A stretch of DNA of 64,000 nt from Ferdinandcohnia sp036965045 (GCF_036965045.1 NZ_JBALOV010000031.1:1-64000); one strand, 5' to 3'. Shown: positions 1-9,186, counted from the stretch's first letter. The notes: generated by a model not told the origin, from the sequence alone. Numbers and translations are program-made.

Positions 1-46
1 GTTTAGTTTTCAAAGAACTTTATTGTCGCCCTCAAGCGACTTTATT
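1..46 (-). other. Leader of an rRNA operon (16S gene off the left edge)
   Basis: Read on the minus strand, this contains a small hairpin (gtcgc/gcgac, 25-40) followed by ttctttgaaaactaaac, which is the conserved sequence just upstream of 16S rRNA in Bacillus rrn operons. The 16S gene itself lies before position 1. The location downstream of gyrA matches rrnO of B. subtilis. The leader identity rests on remembered sequence. Confidence 0.8.
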
Positions 47-76
47 AATATATCATATTATCATTAATAAAGTCAA
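47..76 (-). promoter_or_regulatory. rrn promoter P2 (sigma-A)
   Basis: On the minus strand: -35 TTGACT (71-76), 18-bp spacer, -10 TATATT (47-52). It is the proximal member of a tandem promoter pair, as in Bacillus rRNA operons. Confidence 0.6.
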
Positions 77-119
77 TTACTTTTTTAAAATAATAATTTG
101 TCTCGGTTACAACTTTAAA

Positions 120-148
120 AGTATAAACGGAAATCACATGTTAATCAA
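120..148 (-). promoter_or_regulatory. rrn promoter P1 (sigma-A)
   Basis: On the minus strand: -35 TTGATT (143-148), exactly 17 bp, -10 TATACT (120-125). It lies about 70 bp upstream of P2. Confidence 0.6.
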
Positions 149-192
149 GTATTTTCTCTATAAATATTATTCACTTTTACATCTTTAAAAAT

Positions 193-216
193 AAAACCTC
201 CGAAGGTGGAGGTTTT
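193..216 (-). terminator. Terminator of the HD-GYP gene
   Basis: Perfect 9-bp stem aaaacctcc/ggaggtttt with a 6-nt loop, overlapping the stop codon, followed on the minus strand by ATTTTTA. Confidence 0.8.
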
Positions 217-1282
217 AGATGATTTCTTCTATAAATATTTGTCGATAGTTTTTTAAATCTAGAAATTCATTTTCGCTCACCTTTAATAAAGGTCGTGTCG
301 GATGAGATTTATCAATAAATACAATCTCTCCAGATTGTCCATTTGAGAGTTTTATTTTTGTTCCGATTGATATGTTTCCGACCCCGTTTGTTAGTGCCTC
401 TACTGCTTCCATGTCAAATTTTCCAAACGACTCCCTTCTAATTTCCTCGAGTGCCTTAAATGGGGATTGGCGGTTGCTGTATGGTTTCTCAAGGGTCATC
501 GCCGAGTACACGTCCGCGACTGCAACAATTTTACTAAATGGATGTAGTCTTTCCCCGGTAACCCCAAGTAAATAGCCTGTTCCATCCATTCTTTCGTGAT
601 GCTGGAAAACGGCTAGTTTAACACTATCTTTTATAAGTGCTATCTTTTCAATCATTCGATAGCTATATAAAGGATGCTTTTTTACTTCATTGTATTCAGC
701 TAATGTTAATGATGAATTTTTTAAAAGAATTTTTGGATCTATTTTAGACATTCCACAATCACTTAGTAGTCCCGCCATTGCTAGATGATTGCAATCCGCT
801 TCACTGTATTTAAGCTTTTTTCCTAAATATCCTGAAAGTAAACCAAGCATAATAGAGTGATGGTATATATAGTCTTCTCGGTTAGTATATCTATGTAAAG
901 AGAAGAGTTCTTTTGGTTGTTCAAGTATTCTTTTAAACAAAGGGAGAAGGATTTGACGTACTTTGGAGATCTCGACAAGTGCGCCAGCCCGCCAACTCTG
1001 AAATAACCGCTTATATTCCTTTACAGATATAAGGTAATCCTCCACGATTGTATTTACTTTTTCCACCACTTCTACTTCTTCTATTAGTTCAGTAGGGGTG
1101 AAGGGCTCTCCATTGATTAAAAATGATTCAACCTGCACATCTTTTACTAAAAACATTTGAAGAACTTGGATATGTTCGTTGGTTAAAACCGTTTTTTTAG
1201 GAATAATTGGTTTATTTGTTAAGGAAAAGATGTCATTTGACAGAATGCATCCTTCTTGTAATTGACTAATCCTCACACGCAT
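215..1282 (-). CDS. HD-GYP domain protein with degenerate HD motif
   Basis: A 355-aa protein. The N-terminal ~120 residues resemble the domain that often precedes HD-GYP. The HD-GYP domain spans about 125-305. HD-GYP proteins are typically c-di-GMP phosphodiesterases. The metal and signature residues visible are YHHS, HPLYSY, HHERMDGTGYL (GYL instead of GYP) and VAVADVYSAMT. The central HD dyad reads LLSDCGM, so the histidine is replaced by serine. That argues for altered metal binding or a sensory role. It lies downstream of gyrA, in the same direction, separated by a terminator, between gyrA and an rRNA operon. Start ATG by family-like MRVRIS opening. Family assignment is firm; catalytic activity is doubtful. 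Confidence 0.8.
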   Translation of the reverse strand: MRVRISQLQEGCILSNDIFSLTNKPIIPKKTVLTNEHIQVLQMFLVKDVQVESFLINGEPFTPTELIEEVEVVEKVNTIVEDYLISVKEYKRLFQSWRAGALVEISKVRQILLPLFKRILEQPKELFSLHRYTNREDYIYHHSIMLGLLSGYLGKKLKYSEADCNHLAMAGLLSDCGMSKIDPKILLKNSSLTLAEYNEVKKHPLYSYRMIEKIALIKDSVKLAVFQHHERMDGTGYLLGVTGERLHPFSKIVAVADVYSAMTLEKPYSNRQSPFKALEEIRRESFGKFDMEAVEALTNGVGNISIGTKIKLSNGQSGEIVFIDKSHPTRPLLKVSENEFLDLKNYRQIFIEEII

Positions 1283-1327
1283 ATTGTTCCGCCCTCGTCT
1301 CTCATTCGAATACTAGTATTATTTTAC

Positions 1328-1365
1328 CAAAAAAAGAGAAATACTGCATCAGCAGCATTTCTCTT
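1328..1365 (-). terminator. gyrA terminator
   Basis: Stem aagagaaat (1334-1342)/atttctctt (1357-1365), followed on the minus strand by a run of eight T. It sits just after the gyrA stop. Confidence 0.85.
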
Positions 1366-1372
1366 ACATAGT

Positions 1373-3919
1373 TTATTCAGTATCGTCCTCAGTATCTGGT
1401 TCGGCTCCAGTATCTGCTTGGGCTTCTGTAGTTGTTTCTTCAACTGTTTCATTCACTACTTCTTCAGAATCAGCCTCTAGATCTTCTTCCTCTTCCTTCT
1501 CAACAACCGCAACTGTCGCTACATGTCCATTTTCATCTAAACGGATGAGCTTAACTCCTTGCGTTGTACGACCAATTTGCGAGATATCACTAATTGACAT
1601 TCTAATGAGAACACCATCAGCAGTAATAAGCATGAGGTCACTTTCCTCTGTTACTGCTTTAACTGCAATAACCTTACCATTCTTTTCAGTGATATTGACG
1701 GTTTTGAGGCCCTTACCACCACGACTTTGGATACGATATTCACTTGCTTGAGTTCGCTTACCATATCCATGTTCAGTGACAATTAGAACATCTAGATTGT
1801 CTTCAAGGATTTCCATTCCCACTACTTCATCACCTTCAGAAAGGTTAATTCCCTTAACTCCCGCAGCAGTTCGACCCATAGATCTTACATCTGACTCTGG
1901 GAAGCGAATAAGCATGCCATCCTTCGTTCCGATGATAATATCTTTCGATCCATCTGTTAATCGAACTGAAATAAGTTCATCACCTTCATGGAGTCCTACA
2001 GCGATTAAACCGCCTTTACGAATATTTGCAAAGGATGATAATGGAGTTCGTTTAGAAATACCCTTTCTTGTTGTAAAGAATAAGAACCAATCATCAACAA
2101 GTTCAGATACTGGAATAATCGCATTGATCCATTCTTCTTTATCAATTTCTAGAAGGTTAATGATTGGAATTCCTTTTGCTGTTCGACTAAATTCAGGAAT
2201 TTCATAACCCTTTAGACGATAAACTTTTCCTTTATTTGTGAAGAATAGAATCGTGTCATGGGTTGATGTTGATAAAAGTTGTTCAACAAAATCATCTTCA
2301 TTTGTACCCATTCCTTGAATTCCTCGACCGCCACGTTTTTGGCTGCGGTATGTTGAAACTGGTAGACGCTTGATATAACCCTTATTTGTAAGAGTGATGA
2401 TGATATTCTCTCTCGGGATTAAATCTTCATCTTCAATCATTTCAAGTCCACCAGCTAAAATTTCAGTACGTCTTGTATCGTTAAAACGCTCTTTAATTTC
2501 TAGCAGTTCTTCACGAATGATTTCAAGTACTTTTTCCTCATCTGCTAAAATTGCTTTTAACTCAGCAATTAACGCTACAAGTTCTTGATATTCTGCTTCG
2601 ATCTTGTCGCGTTCTAAACCTGTTAAACGCTGCAAGCGCATATCCAAAATCGCTTGTGCTTGTTTTTCAGATAAGTTAAATCTTGTCATTAAGCCTTCAC
2701 GAGCAATATCTGTCGTTTGGGATCCACGAATTAACGTAATAATTTCATCAATATGATCTAACGCAATACGTAAACCTTCTAAGATATGTGCTCTTGCTTC
2801 AGCTTTTCGAAGTTCAAATGCTGTTCTACGTTTAATAACTACGACCTGATGGTCTAAGTAATATTGCAAGCATTGCTTTAAGTTTAGAACTCGTGGATGA
2901 CCATTTACAAGGGCAAGCATATTGATTCCAAACGTTGTTTGCAATGCTGTATGTTTATATAAATTATTTAAAAGAACATTAGCATTGGCGTCTCTTCTTA
3001 CTTCCATCACGATTCTCATACCAGTACGGTCTGATTCATCACGAAGATCGGTTATGCCGTCAATTTTTTTATCACGAACTAATTCAGCAATTTTTTCAAT
3101 TAATTTCGCTTTGTTTACTTGATATGGAAGTTCAGTTACGAGAATAACTTCCTTCCCATTTTTCATTTGTTCAATTTCAACTTTTGCACGTAGGGTAATC
3201 GAACCTTTACCAGTTTCATAAGCTTTTCTAATCCCGCTTCTGCCAAGAATATGACCAGCAGTTGGGAAGTCTGGACCAGGAATAATATCCATCAACTCAG
3301 CAATTGTCATCTCAGGATCCTTACTAATAGCTAGGACACCGTCGATAATTTCACCTAATTGATGTGGTGGAACATTCGTTGCCATACCTACAGCAATACC
3401 CGCTGCTCCGTTTACCAAAAGGTTAGGGAATCGGGCAGGAAGAACAGCTGGCTCTCTTTCAGAACCATCATAGTTATCCTGATAGTCAATGGTGTCCTTA
3501 TTAATATCACGAAGAAGCTCCATTGAAATTTTAGACATACGTGCTTCCGTATAACGCATCGCAGCGGCTGCGTCACCATCGACAGAACCAAAGTTTCCAT
3601 GGCCGTCTACAAGCATATAACGGTAGTTGAAATCCTGTGCCATACGAACCATTGTGTCGTAAACGGCAGAGTCCCCGTGCGGGTGATACTTACCAATAAC
3701 TTCACCGACGATACGTGCAGATTTTTTATAGGCTTTTTCAGCCGTCATACCTAAGTCGTTCATCGCATATAAAATCCGGCGGTGAACCGGCTTTAGACCA
3801 TCACGAACATCCGGTAAGGCACGTGACACAATAACACTCATCGCATAATCCAAAAAGGATGTTTTCATCTCTTGACTTATATTGATTTCCTGAACATGCG
3901 AATTTTGATTTTCAGACAT
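1373..3919 (-). CDS. gyrA: DNA gyrase subunit A
   Basis: An 848-aa type II topoisomerase subunit that forms the DNA breakage-reunion part of the A2B2 gyrase. Catalytic tyrosine is Y123 in AAAAMRYTEARM. The quinolone-determining stretch HPHGDSAVYDT carries the wild-type serine (S84). The C-terminal beta-pinwheel contains the GyrA-box QKRGGRGIQG (around 535). The last ~45 residues are a very acidic Glu/Asp/Thr tail, longer than I recall for B. subtilis. Such tails modulate DNA wrapping in other gyrases. It follows gyrB by 109 bp in the usual order; an unstable hairpin without a T-run lies between them, so co-transcription is possible. Confidence 0.98.
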   Translation of the reverse strand: MSENQNSHVQEINISQEMKTSFLDYAMSVIVSRALPDVRDGLKPVHRRILYAMNDLGMTAEKAYKKSARIVGEVIGKYHPHGDSAVYDTMVRMAQDFNYRYMLVDGHGNFGSVDGDAAAAMRYTEARMSKISMELLRDINKDTIDYQDNYDGSEREPAVLPARFPNLLVNGAAGIAVGMATNVPPHQLGEIIDGVLAISKDPEMTIAELMDIIPGPDFPTAGHILGRSGIRKAYETGKGSITLRAKVEIEQMKNGKEVILVTELPYQVNKAKLIEKIAELVRDKKIDGITDLRDESDRTGMRIVMEVRRDANANVLLNNLYKHTALQTTFGINMLALVNGHPRVLNLKQCLQYYLDHQVVVIKRRTAFELRKAEARAHILEGLRIALDHIDEIITLIRGSQTTDIAREGLMTRFNLSEKQAQAILDMRLQRLTGLERDKIEAEYQELVALIAELKAILADEEKVLEIIREELLEIKERFNDTRRTEILAGGLEMIEDEDLIPRENIIITLTNKGYIKRLPVSTYRSQKRGGRGIQGMGTNEDDFVEQLLSTSTHDTILFFTNKGKVYRLKGYEIPEFSRTAKGIPIINLLEIDKEEWINAIIPVSELVDDWFLFFTTRKGISKRTPLSSFANIRKGGLIAVGLHEGDELISVRLTDGSKDIIIGTKDGMLIRFPESDVRSMGRTAAGVKGINLSEGDEVVGMEILEDNLDVLIVTEHGYGKRTQASEYRIQSRGGKGLKTVNITEKNGKVIAVKAVTEESDLMLITADGVLIRMSISDISQIGRTTQGVKLIRLDENGHVATVAVVEKEEEEDLEADSEEVVNETVEETTTEAQADTGAEPDTEDDTE

Positions 3920-3990
3920 AAAAAGAAGCCTCCCTTATCAGGGGTATAAAATAAATTCGGATTCTTATTTTAACCCATTCAATTATGCAA

Positions 3991-4019
3991 GCAGGATAGT
4001 CTAGTAATAACCATCCTGC
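3991..4019 (-). other. Hairpin between gyrB and gyrA
   Basis: Inverted repeat gcaggat/atcctgc with a 15-nt loop in the 109-bp gap. It lacks a T-run on the minus strand, so it may be an attenuator or mRNA stabiliser rather than a terminator. Confidence 0.4.
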
Positions 4020-4028
4020 CTGAATTCG

Positions 4029-5951
4029 TTAAACATCCAAGTTTTTCACGTATTGAGCATTTTCTTCAATGAAATTACGTCTTGGCTCAACCTTGTCGCC
4101 CATTAGCATTTCAAAGGTCTCATCCGCTTCGATTGCATCTTGAAGGGTAACTTGTAGCATCGTACGGTTGCTTGGGTCCATCGTTGTTTCCCAAAGCTGC
4201 TCAGGATTCATTTCTCCAAGACCCTTATAGCGCTGGATTCCTGGCTTTGGATTACTTGGCATTTCTGCTAAATACTGCTCAAGCTCTCGGTCATCATACG
4301 CGTATTCAACACGTTTCCCTTGTTGAATTTTATATAATGGCGGTTGTGCTATATAAACAAAGCCATGTTCAATTATTTGACGCATAAAGCGATAGAAGAA
4401 CGTTAATAATAAAGTTCGAATATGTGCACCATCCACATCGGCATCGGTCATGATAACTACTTTATGATAACGTGCTTTTGTAATATCAAAGTCTTCCCCA
4501 ATACCCGTTCCAAGTGCTGTGATCATCGAGCGGACTTCATTATTGGATAAAATGCGATCGAGTCTTGCCTTTTCCACATTCAGGATTTTTCCTCGTAGTG
4601 GCAGGATTGCTTGGAAGTGACGGTCACGACCTTGCTTTGCAGATCCTCCAGCTGAATCACCCTCAACGATATAAATCTCACTAATGGAAGGGTCCTTTGA
4701 TGAGCAATCAGCAAGCTTTCCTGGTAGGCTAGAAACCTCTAATGCACTTTTTCTTCTTGTTAATTCACGTGCTTTTTTTGCAGCCATTCGTGCCCTTGCC
4801 GCCATTGTGCCTTTATCGACAATTTTTCGAGCAACTGATGGATTTTCTAGTAAAAATGATTCGAATTTCTCGGAAAACACAGATTCCGTCACTGTTCTTG
4901 CTTCACTGTTACCAAGCTTTGTTTTTGTTTGTCCCTCGAATTGTGGGTCTGGATGCTTAATAGAGATGATGGCGGTTAATCCTTCACGAACATCATCGCC
5001 TGTTAAATTTGTATCATTTTCTTTGAAAATATTATTTTTACGTGCATAATCATTAATAATTCGCGTTAATGCCGTCTTAAATCCAGATTCATGTGTTCCA
5101 CCTTCATAGGTGTGAATGTTGTTAGCGAAAGAATAAATATTGCTAGTATAGCTGTCGTTATATTGAAGGGCGATCTCTATGGCGATTCCTTCTTTTTCAC
5201 CTTCAACAAATACTGGCTCTTCATGAATCACTTCTCTTGTACGGTTAAGGTGTTCAACATATGACTTGATTCCACCTTCATAATGGTACTCCTTACGCTT
5301 GTTCTCTTCGCGCTTATCTTCGATTGTAATTTTAACCCCTCTTGTTAAAAAGGCAAGCTCACGAAGACGGGTAGATAATGTATCAAAGTCATACTCTAAT
5401 GTTTCAGTGAAAATTTCCCCATCTGGCTTAAAATGGGTAGTTGTACCTGTATGATCGGTTTCTCCGATTACTTTTAACTCTGAAACAACATGACCACGTT
5501 CAAATGCAATATAATGGATTTTTCCATCACGGTGTACATATACTTCTAGGCTTGTGGAAAGGGCATTAACAACAGACGCACCCACTCCATGCAATCCTCC
5601 AGATACCTTATAACCGCCACCGTCAAATTTCCCGCCGGCATGAAGAACAGTCATAATGACTTCGACAGCCGGACGACCCATTTTCTCTTGTATTCCGACT
5701 GGGATTCCACGTCCATTATCCTTCACTGTGATACTATTATCTTCTTCAATGATGACATTGATCTCATCACAATAGCCTGCTAATGCTTCGTCAATACTAT
5801 TATCAACGATTTCCCATACTAAATGGTGCAATCCTCTTCCAGATGTTGATCCAATATACATACCAGGGCGTTTCCTAACCGCTTCTAAACCTTCTAAAAC
5901 CTGGATTTGACTCTCATCATATTCTTGTTGTTGCAGTTCTTTTTCTTCCAT
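4029..5951 (-). CDS. gyrB: DNA gyrase subunit B
   Basis: ATPase subunit of gyrase, about 640 aa. GHKL ATP-binding motifs are VDNSIDEAL, DNGRGIP and GLHGVGASVVNAL in the first 120 residues. The Toprim metal motifs EGDSAGGSA and DADVDGAHI lie near 425 and 500. The C-terminal QRYKGLGEMN is the GyrA-interaction region. I chose ATG at 5951 (MEEKELQQQ) because homologues begin near there; an in-frame GTG at 5966 would add five residues. A dispersed hairpin repeat separates it from remB. Confidence 0.97.
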   Translation of the reverse strand: MEEKELQQQEYDESQIQVLEGLEAVRKRPGMYIGSTSGRGLHHLVWEIVDNSIDEALAGYCDEINVIIEEDNSITVKDNGRGIPVGIQEKMGRPAVEVIMTVLHAGGKFDGGGYKVSGGLHGVGASVVNALSTSLEVYVHRDGKIHYIAFERGHVVSELKVIGETDHTGTTTHFKPDGEIFTETLEYDFDTLSTRLRELAFLTRGVKITIEDKREENKRKEYHYEGGIKSYVEHLNRTREVIHEEPVFVEGEKEGIAIEIALQYNDSYTSNIYSFANNIHTYEGGTHESGFKTALTRIINDYARKNNIFKENDTNLTGDDVREGLTAIISIKHPDPQFEGQTKTKLGNSEARTVTESVFSEKFESFLLENPSVARKIVDKGTMAARARMAAKKARELTRRKSALEVSSLPGKLADCSSKDPSISEIYIVEGDSAGGSAKQGRDRHFQAILPLRGKILNVEKARLDRILSNNEVRSMITALGTGIGEDFDITKARYHKVVIMTDADVDGAHIRTLLLTFFYRFMRQIIEHGFVYIAQPPLYKIQQGKRVEYAYDDRELEQYLAEMPSNPKPGIQRYKGLGEMNPEQLWETTMDPSNRTMLQVTLQDAIEADETFEMLMGDKVEPRRNFIEENAQYVKNLDV

Positions 5952-5983
5952 TGCCACCAATATCACCTACACTTTATTTTAAG

Positions 5984-6105
5984 AAATGCGCAAGCGCCTT
6001 GTTCAGCCCCGACAAGCACAAGACAAGACAGCGAGAAGGTCGTCCTTTGACCTTCTTGATGGATTGGCTTGTGACCTCGAGGGGCTAGGCGCTGGAGCTG
6101 GACAT
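5984..6105. repeat. Dispersed hairpin repeat R1, copy a
   Basis: About 120 bp able to fold into one long imperfect hairpin: agcgcc/ggcgct, agcccc/ggggct, acaagc/gcttgt and agaaggtca/tgaccttct are nested in order. It ends in gctggagctggacat. A second, diverged member is at 11128-11240. The element fills the gyrB-remB gap. Confidence 0.75.
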
Positions 6106-6122
6106 CGAGTCGTTCTTTAGTC

Positions 6123-6386
6123 TTATACTTCTTCAAAAATCGTTTCAAAATCAGATACATGCTGTGATCGTTTTTTTAATGTACTAGAGGATAAAGGTGA
6201 AAAGTATACTTTATCTACCGTTACCACCACTGACTTTGTATTACCATTAGACAATTCTACCACTCTGTCTTTTTGTACATCTAAAAACTCATTCACGATA
6301 GAGGAGGATTTTAAAAGCTGTCGATCTAATATCGTAATGACATCTGATGAACGAACCATTACATTGTCTCCCAAATGTATGAACAA
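6123..6386 (-). CDS. remB: Extracellular matrix regulator RemB (YaaB)
   Basis: An 87-aa DUF370-family protein. The opening MFIHLGDN and the YFSPLSSSTLKKRSQ block match B. subtilis YaaB/RemB closely. RemB promotes biofilm-matrix gene expression in B. subtilis. The start is TTG preceded by GAGGTGATG. It sits 11 bp after recF and in the conserved recF-remB-gyrB order, probably in the recF operon. Confidence 0.9.
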   Translation of the reverse strand: MFIHLGDNVMVRSSDVITILDRQLLKSSSIVNEFLDVQKDRVVELSNGNTKSVVVTVDKVYFSPLSSSTLKKRSQHVSDFETIFEEV

Positions 6387-6397
6387 ACTTCATCACC

Positions 6398-7516
6398 TCA
6401 TTTTAGCTTTGTTATGACCCCTGCAGACACGGAGAATGTTGCGGCCTGCTTTAATGTATCATGATTAATTCCCTCTACACTTGTTGTTGTGACAAAGGTT
6501 TGCACTTTGCCTTGAATTGTATTTAATAAATGGGACTGTCTAAAATCATCCAGTTCCGATAGAACATCATCTAATAATAGAATAGGGTATTCCCCAATCT
6601 CTGAGTGAATTAATTCTATTTCTGCTAGCTTTAATGATAGGGCTGTCGTACGTTGCTGGCCTTGGGATCCAAAGGTTTGAACATCCTTTCCGTTCACAAA
6701 AAATGCAAGGTCATCCCGATGTGGCCCCGCCAATGTAACGCCTCTTTCAATTTCCCTCTCTCTTATTTTAGCAAATTTTTCGTCGTATACATCTACCATT
6801 TTCGACAAATCAGCCGTTTCTAATACCTCAATAGACGGTTTATATTGAATCTGAAGCGTTTCGAGCCCTCTGCTGATTCCATAATGGATAGGTTCAGCCC
6901 ATTTCTGCAATAAGATGAGGAATTCAACCCTTTTTTTAACAATCTTCGTTGCAGCCTGAATTAATTGTGAGGTTAACACACTAAGCATTGTTTGATCGTG
7001 TTGCTTTTTTGTTTGAAGCTGCTTTAAATAGTGATTTCGCTGATGGAGGATCTTTTGATACTGACTTAAGTCGTGTAAATAGATAGCCGACACTTGACCA
7101 ATTTCCATATCAATAAATCGTCTTCTCACCTGTGGACTTCCCTTAACGAGATTTAAATCCTCAGGGGCAAACATAACCACGTTCATATTTCCTACATATT
7201 GGCTCAGCTTTTGCTGCTCCAAATGATTGCTTTTGGCTTTTTTACCTTTTTTAGAAATGACAAGCTGCAAGGATAGAGGGCCGTTCCTTTTTTGAACCCT
7301 ACCCTCTATTTTAGCATATTCTTCATCCCAGCGAATTAATTCTTTATCATTTGAGGTACGATGTGACTTTGCCATCGCTAAAACATAGATGGATTCCATT
7401 ACATTTGTTTTGCCCTGAGCATTTTCACCTAGAATAACATTGACTTTATCTTCAAATGATATGGAAACTTTTTCATAGTTTCGATAATTTGTTAGCTCTA
7501 TTTCTTCAATGAACAA
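6398..7516 (-). CDS. recF: DNA replication and repair protein RecF
   Basis: A 372-aa SMC-like ATPase that loads RecA at single-strand gaps with RecO and RecR. Walker A is GENAQGKTN (~30-38), the ABC signature is GSQGQQRTTALSLKLAE (~300), and Walker B is LLLDDVLSELD (~325). The length is normal. The start is TTG (7516), chosen because the protein then begins MFIEEIELTNYRNY like homologues and has an AGGGTG ribosome site. The yaaA-recF-remB-gyrB neighbourhood is conserved. Confidence 0.97.
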   Translation of the reverse strand: MFIEEIELTNYRNYEKVSISFEDKVNVILGENAQGKTNVMESIYVLAMAKSHRTSNDKELIRWDEEYAKIEGRVQKRNGPLSLQLVISKKGKKAKSNHLEQQKLSQYVGNMNVVMFAPEDLNLVKGSPQVRRRFIDMEIGQVSAIYLHDLSQYQKILHQRNHYLKQLQTKKQHDQTMLSVLTSQLIQAATKIVKKRVEFLILLQKWAEPIHYGISRGLETLQIQYKPSIEVLETADLSKMVDVYDEKFAKIREREIERGVTLAGPHRDDLAFFVNGKDVQTFGSQGQQRTTALSLKLAEIELIHSEIGEYPILLLDDVLSELDDFRQSHLLNTIQGKVQTFVTTTSVEGINHDTLKQAATFSVSAGVITKLK

Positions 7517-7559
7517 ATGGATTCACCCTTTGGCACAGCTTGAGGGCCAATCCCTCGTG

Positions 7560-7778
7560 CTATGCTTTTGATATGACATACGTTCCAAAGCTAGGAATAT
7601 CTACTACATCTTTATCTACTAGCTTTTTTCCTCGGCGATTCTCTAGCTCTCCATTTACGTAGACTTCATGTTCACTAAGAAACCACTTTGCCATTCCGCC
7701 TGTTTGGATGACATCCGCATGCTTTAAAAACTGTCCTAATGTGATAAAGTCCGTTGAAATTTCTATTTCCTTTGCCAT
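7560..7778 (-). CDS. yaaA: S4-domain RNA-binding protein YaaA (RlbA-like)
   Basis: A 72-aa protein made of a single S4 RNA-binding domain, with GGMAKWFLSEHEVYVNGE and the basic NRRGKKLVDKD. In B. subtilis the homologue lies between dnaN and recF and is linked to ribosome function. The same position is seen here. A bidirectional-looking terminator and a dispersed repeat separate it from dnaN upstream. Confidence 0.9.
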   Translation of the reverse strand: MAKEIEISTDFITLGQFLKHADVIQTGGMAKWFLSEHEVYVNGELENRRGKKLVDKDVVDIPSFGTYVISKA

Positions 7779-7830
7779 TTTTTCGCCTTCTTTCTTTTAT
7801 TTTACTAAAGAAATTACAACTAGAAAAGAA

Positions 7831-7866
7831 AACTACTAGGTTTTTACGGCCTAGTAGTTCGTTTTT
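7831..7866. terminator. Terminator between dnaN and yaaA
   Basis: Perfect 10-bp stem aactactagg/cctagtagtt (7831-7859) with T-rich tracts on both sides. It could end dnaN transcripts on the minus strand (ttttcttttc follows). Confidence 0.7.
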
Positions 7867-7930
7867 TAGGCCCACACGAGGTGGGTCACAAAGACGTTGC
7901 CACAGGACGTGGCGTTCTTAGTCTTTGATC
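7862..7930 (-). repeat. Dispersed repeat R2, copy a
   Basis: A 69-bp repeat starting 3 bp beyond the dnaN stop. It matches 18200-18268 in reverse complement with only two differences (67/69). It contains hairpins cccac/gtggg and gccac/gtggc, the latter enclosed by caaagac/gtctttg. Orientation is given relative to the copy at 18.2 kb. Confidence 0.9.
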
Positions 7931-7933
7931 AAT

Positions 7934-9070
7934 TTAGTAAGTGCGTACTGGGAGAATTAAGTGAAAGACTGTATCGTCATCAAGTGCCTTTATAAAGAAT
8001 GGTCTCATTGCACCAGTAAAACTAATTCGAATTTCAGAGCTTTCTAACGCTTTTAATGCGTCCATCATATATTTTGCACTAAAAGAAATCTTTAATTCTT
8101 CACCTTCAATTGATTTACTTTGAATTTCCTCATTTACCTTTCCAATTTCAGGAGAGGTGGATGAAATTTCGACAACACCATCAGGTAAAGTCGTAAACTT
8201 CACGACATTATTATTTGCTTCCCTTGCGAGTAGCGAAGCGCGATCGATAGATTGTAAAAATTCCTTTGCCGCTAAAACAATCTCTGTTTTACTTTCAGAA
8301 GGAATCAATCTAGACGTATCTGGATAACTCCCATCTAATAAACGAGAGAAAAATAATAAATGTTTGGTTTTAAAGAGTACCTGGTTCTCTGTTATTACGA
8401 TGTCTACTAAATCTGTTGTATCGTCAAGAATTTTACTTAATTCGTTTAAGCTTTTCCCAGGGATGACAGCACTGTATGTCCCATCATTTTCTGTTTCAAT
8501 CGTCGCTGTTCTCATCGCAAGTCGATGGCTGTCTGTCGCAATACAATTCAGGGTATTATTTTCAACCTTCCAGTTTACTCCAGTTAAAATAGGACGAGTT
8601 TCTGAGGTTGATACTGCAAATACTGTTTGTCGAATCATATTTTTTAGTAGATCTGCTGGAATTTTAAATCCATTGTTACCTTCAATTTGGGGTAATTGTG
8701 GATATTCATCTGCATCTAGACCATTTAAATTAAATTCAGCTTTTCCTGAACGAATAATAGTAAGTAGGTTCGATTGGACTTCAATTTCAACAGTATCCTT
8801 AGGAAGCTTTTTAACAATTTCACTAAAGAAACGAGCCTGTAAAACAATACTTCCTGTTTCTTTAATTTCAACAATTTCATCTCCAGCTTCTTCGGTAGGA
8901 ATAAAGGATTCGATTGAAACATCAGAATCACTACCTGTTAGTGTGACTCCTTCGTTTGTTGCTACAATTTTGATCCCAGTTAAAATTGGAATAGTTGTTC
9001 TTGAAGATACAGCTTTCATTACATCTTGAACGCTTCGTACAAGATAGTCTCTTTGAATGATAAATTTCAT
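7934..9070 (-). CDS. dnaN: DNA polymerase III beta sliding clamp
   Basis: A 378-aa clamp with three repeated beta domains. Its ring encircles DNA and tethers PolC and DnaE. It begins MKFIIQRDYLV and ends in FHLILPVRTY; this C-terminus is typical of Bacillus DnaN. ATG 9070 is preferred over the adjacent in-frame TTG because of the GGAGG spacing. It is the second gene of the dnaA-dnaN pair, with the origin unwinding region in the gap between them. Confidence 0.98.
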   Translation of the reverse strand: MKFIIQRDYLVRSVQDVMKAVSSRTTIPILTGIKIVATNEGVTLTGSDSDVSIESFIPTEEAGDEIVEIKETGSIVLQARFFSEIVKKLPKDTVEIEVQSNLLTIIRSGKAEFNLNGLDADEYPQLPQIEGNNGFKIPADLLKNMIRQTVFAVSTSETRPILTGVNWKVENNTLNCIATDSHRLAMRTATIETENDGTYSAVIPGKSLNELSKILDDTTDLVDIVITENQVLFKTKHLLFFSRLLDGSYPDTSRLIPSESKTEIVLAAKEFLQSIDRASLLAREANNNVVKFTTLPDGVVEISSTSPEIGKVNEEIQSKSIEGEELKISFSAKYMMDALKALESSEIRISFTGAMRPFFIKALDDDTVFHLILPVRTY

Positions 9071-9120
9071 CAAAAATCCTCCTAAAAGATCGTTCTACTT
9101 TTGAATTCATGCGAATACAT

Positions 9121-9175
9121 TTGTAAGTTATATATATTTATTTTTTAAAGATAAAATCGTAGAAGTACTAGTAGG
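9121..9175 (-). other. oriC DNA unwinding element with DnaA-trios
   Basis: An AT-rich tract (9121-9158) next to a trinucleotide series reading ctactagtacttctac on the minus strand (9159-9174). A short GC-rich caggccc follows on the box side. The same order (box, GC spacer, trios, AT tract) is known for the B. subtilis oriC melting site in the dnaA-dnaN gap. Confidence 0.8.
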
Positions 9176-9186
9176 GCCTGTGAGTA

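Noticed and set aside
1776..2207. 143-aa plus-strand open frame opposite gyrA
   Set aside because: Antisense shadow of a highly conserved gene with no independent coding signs.
8364..9029. 221-aa plus-strand open frame opposite dnaN
   Set aside because: Antisense shadow of dnaN; no ribosome site and low-complexity composition.
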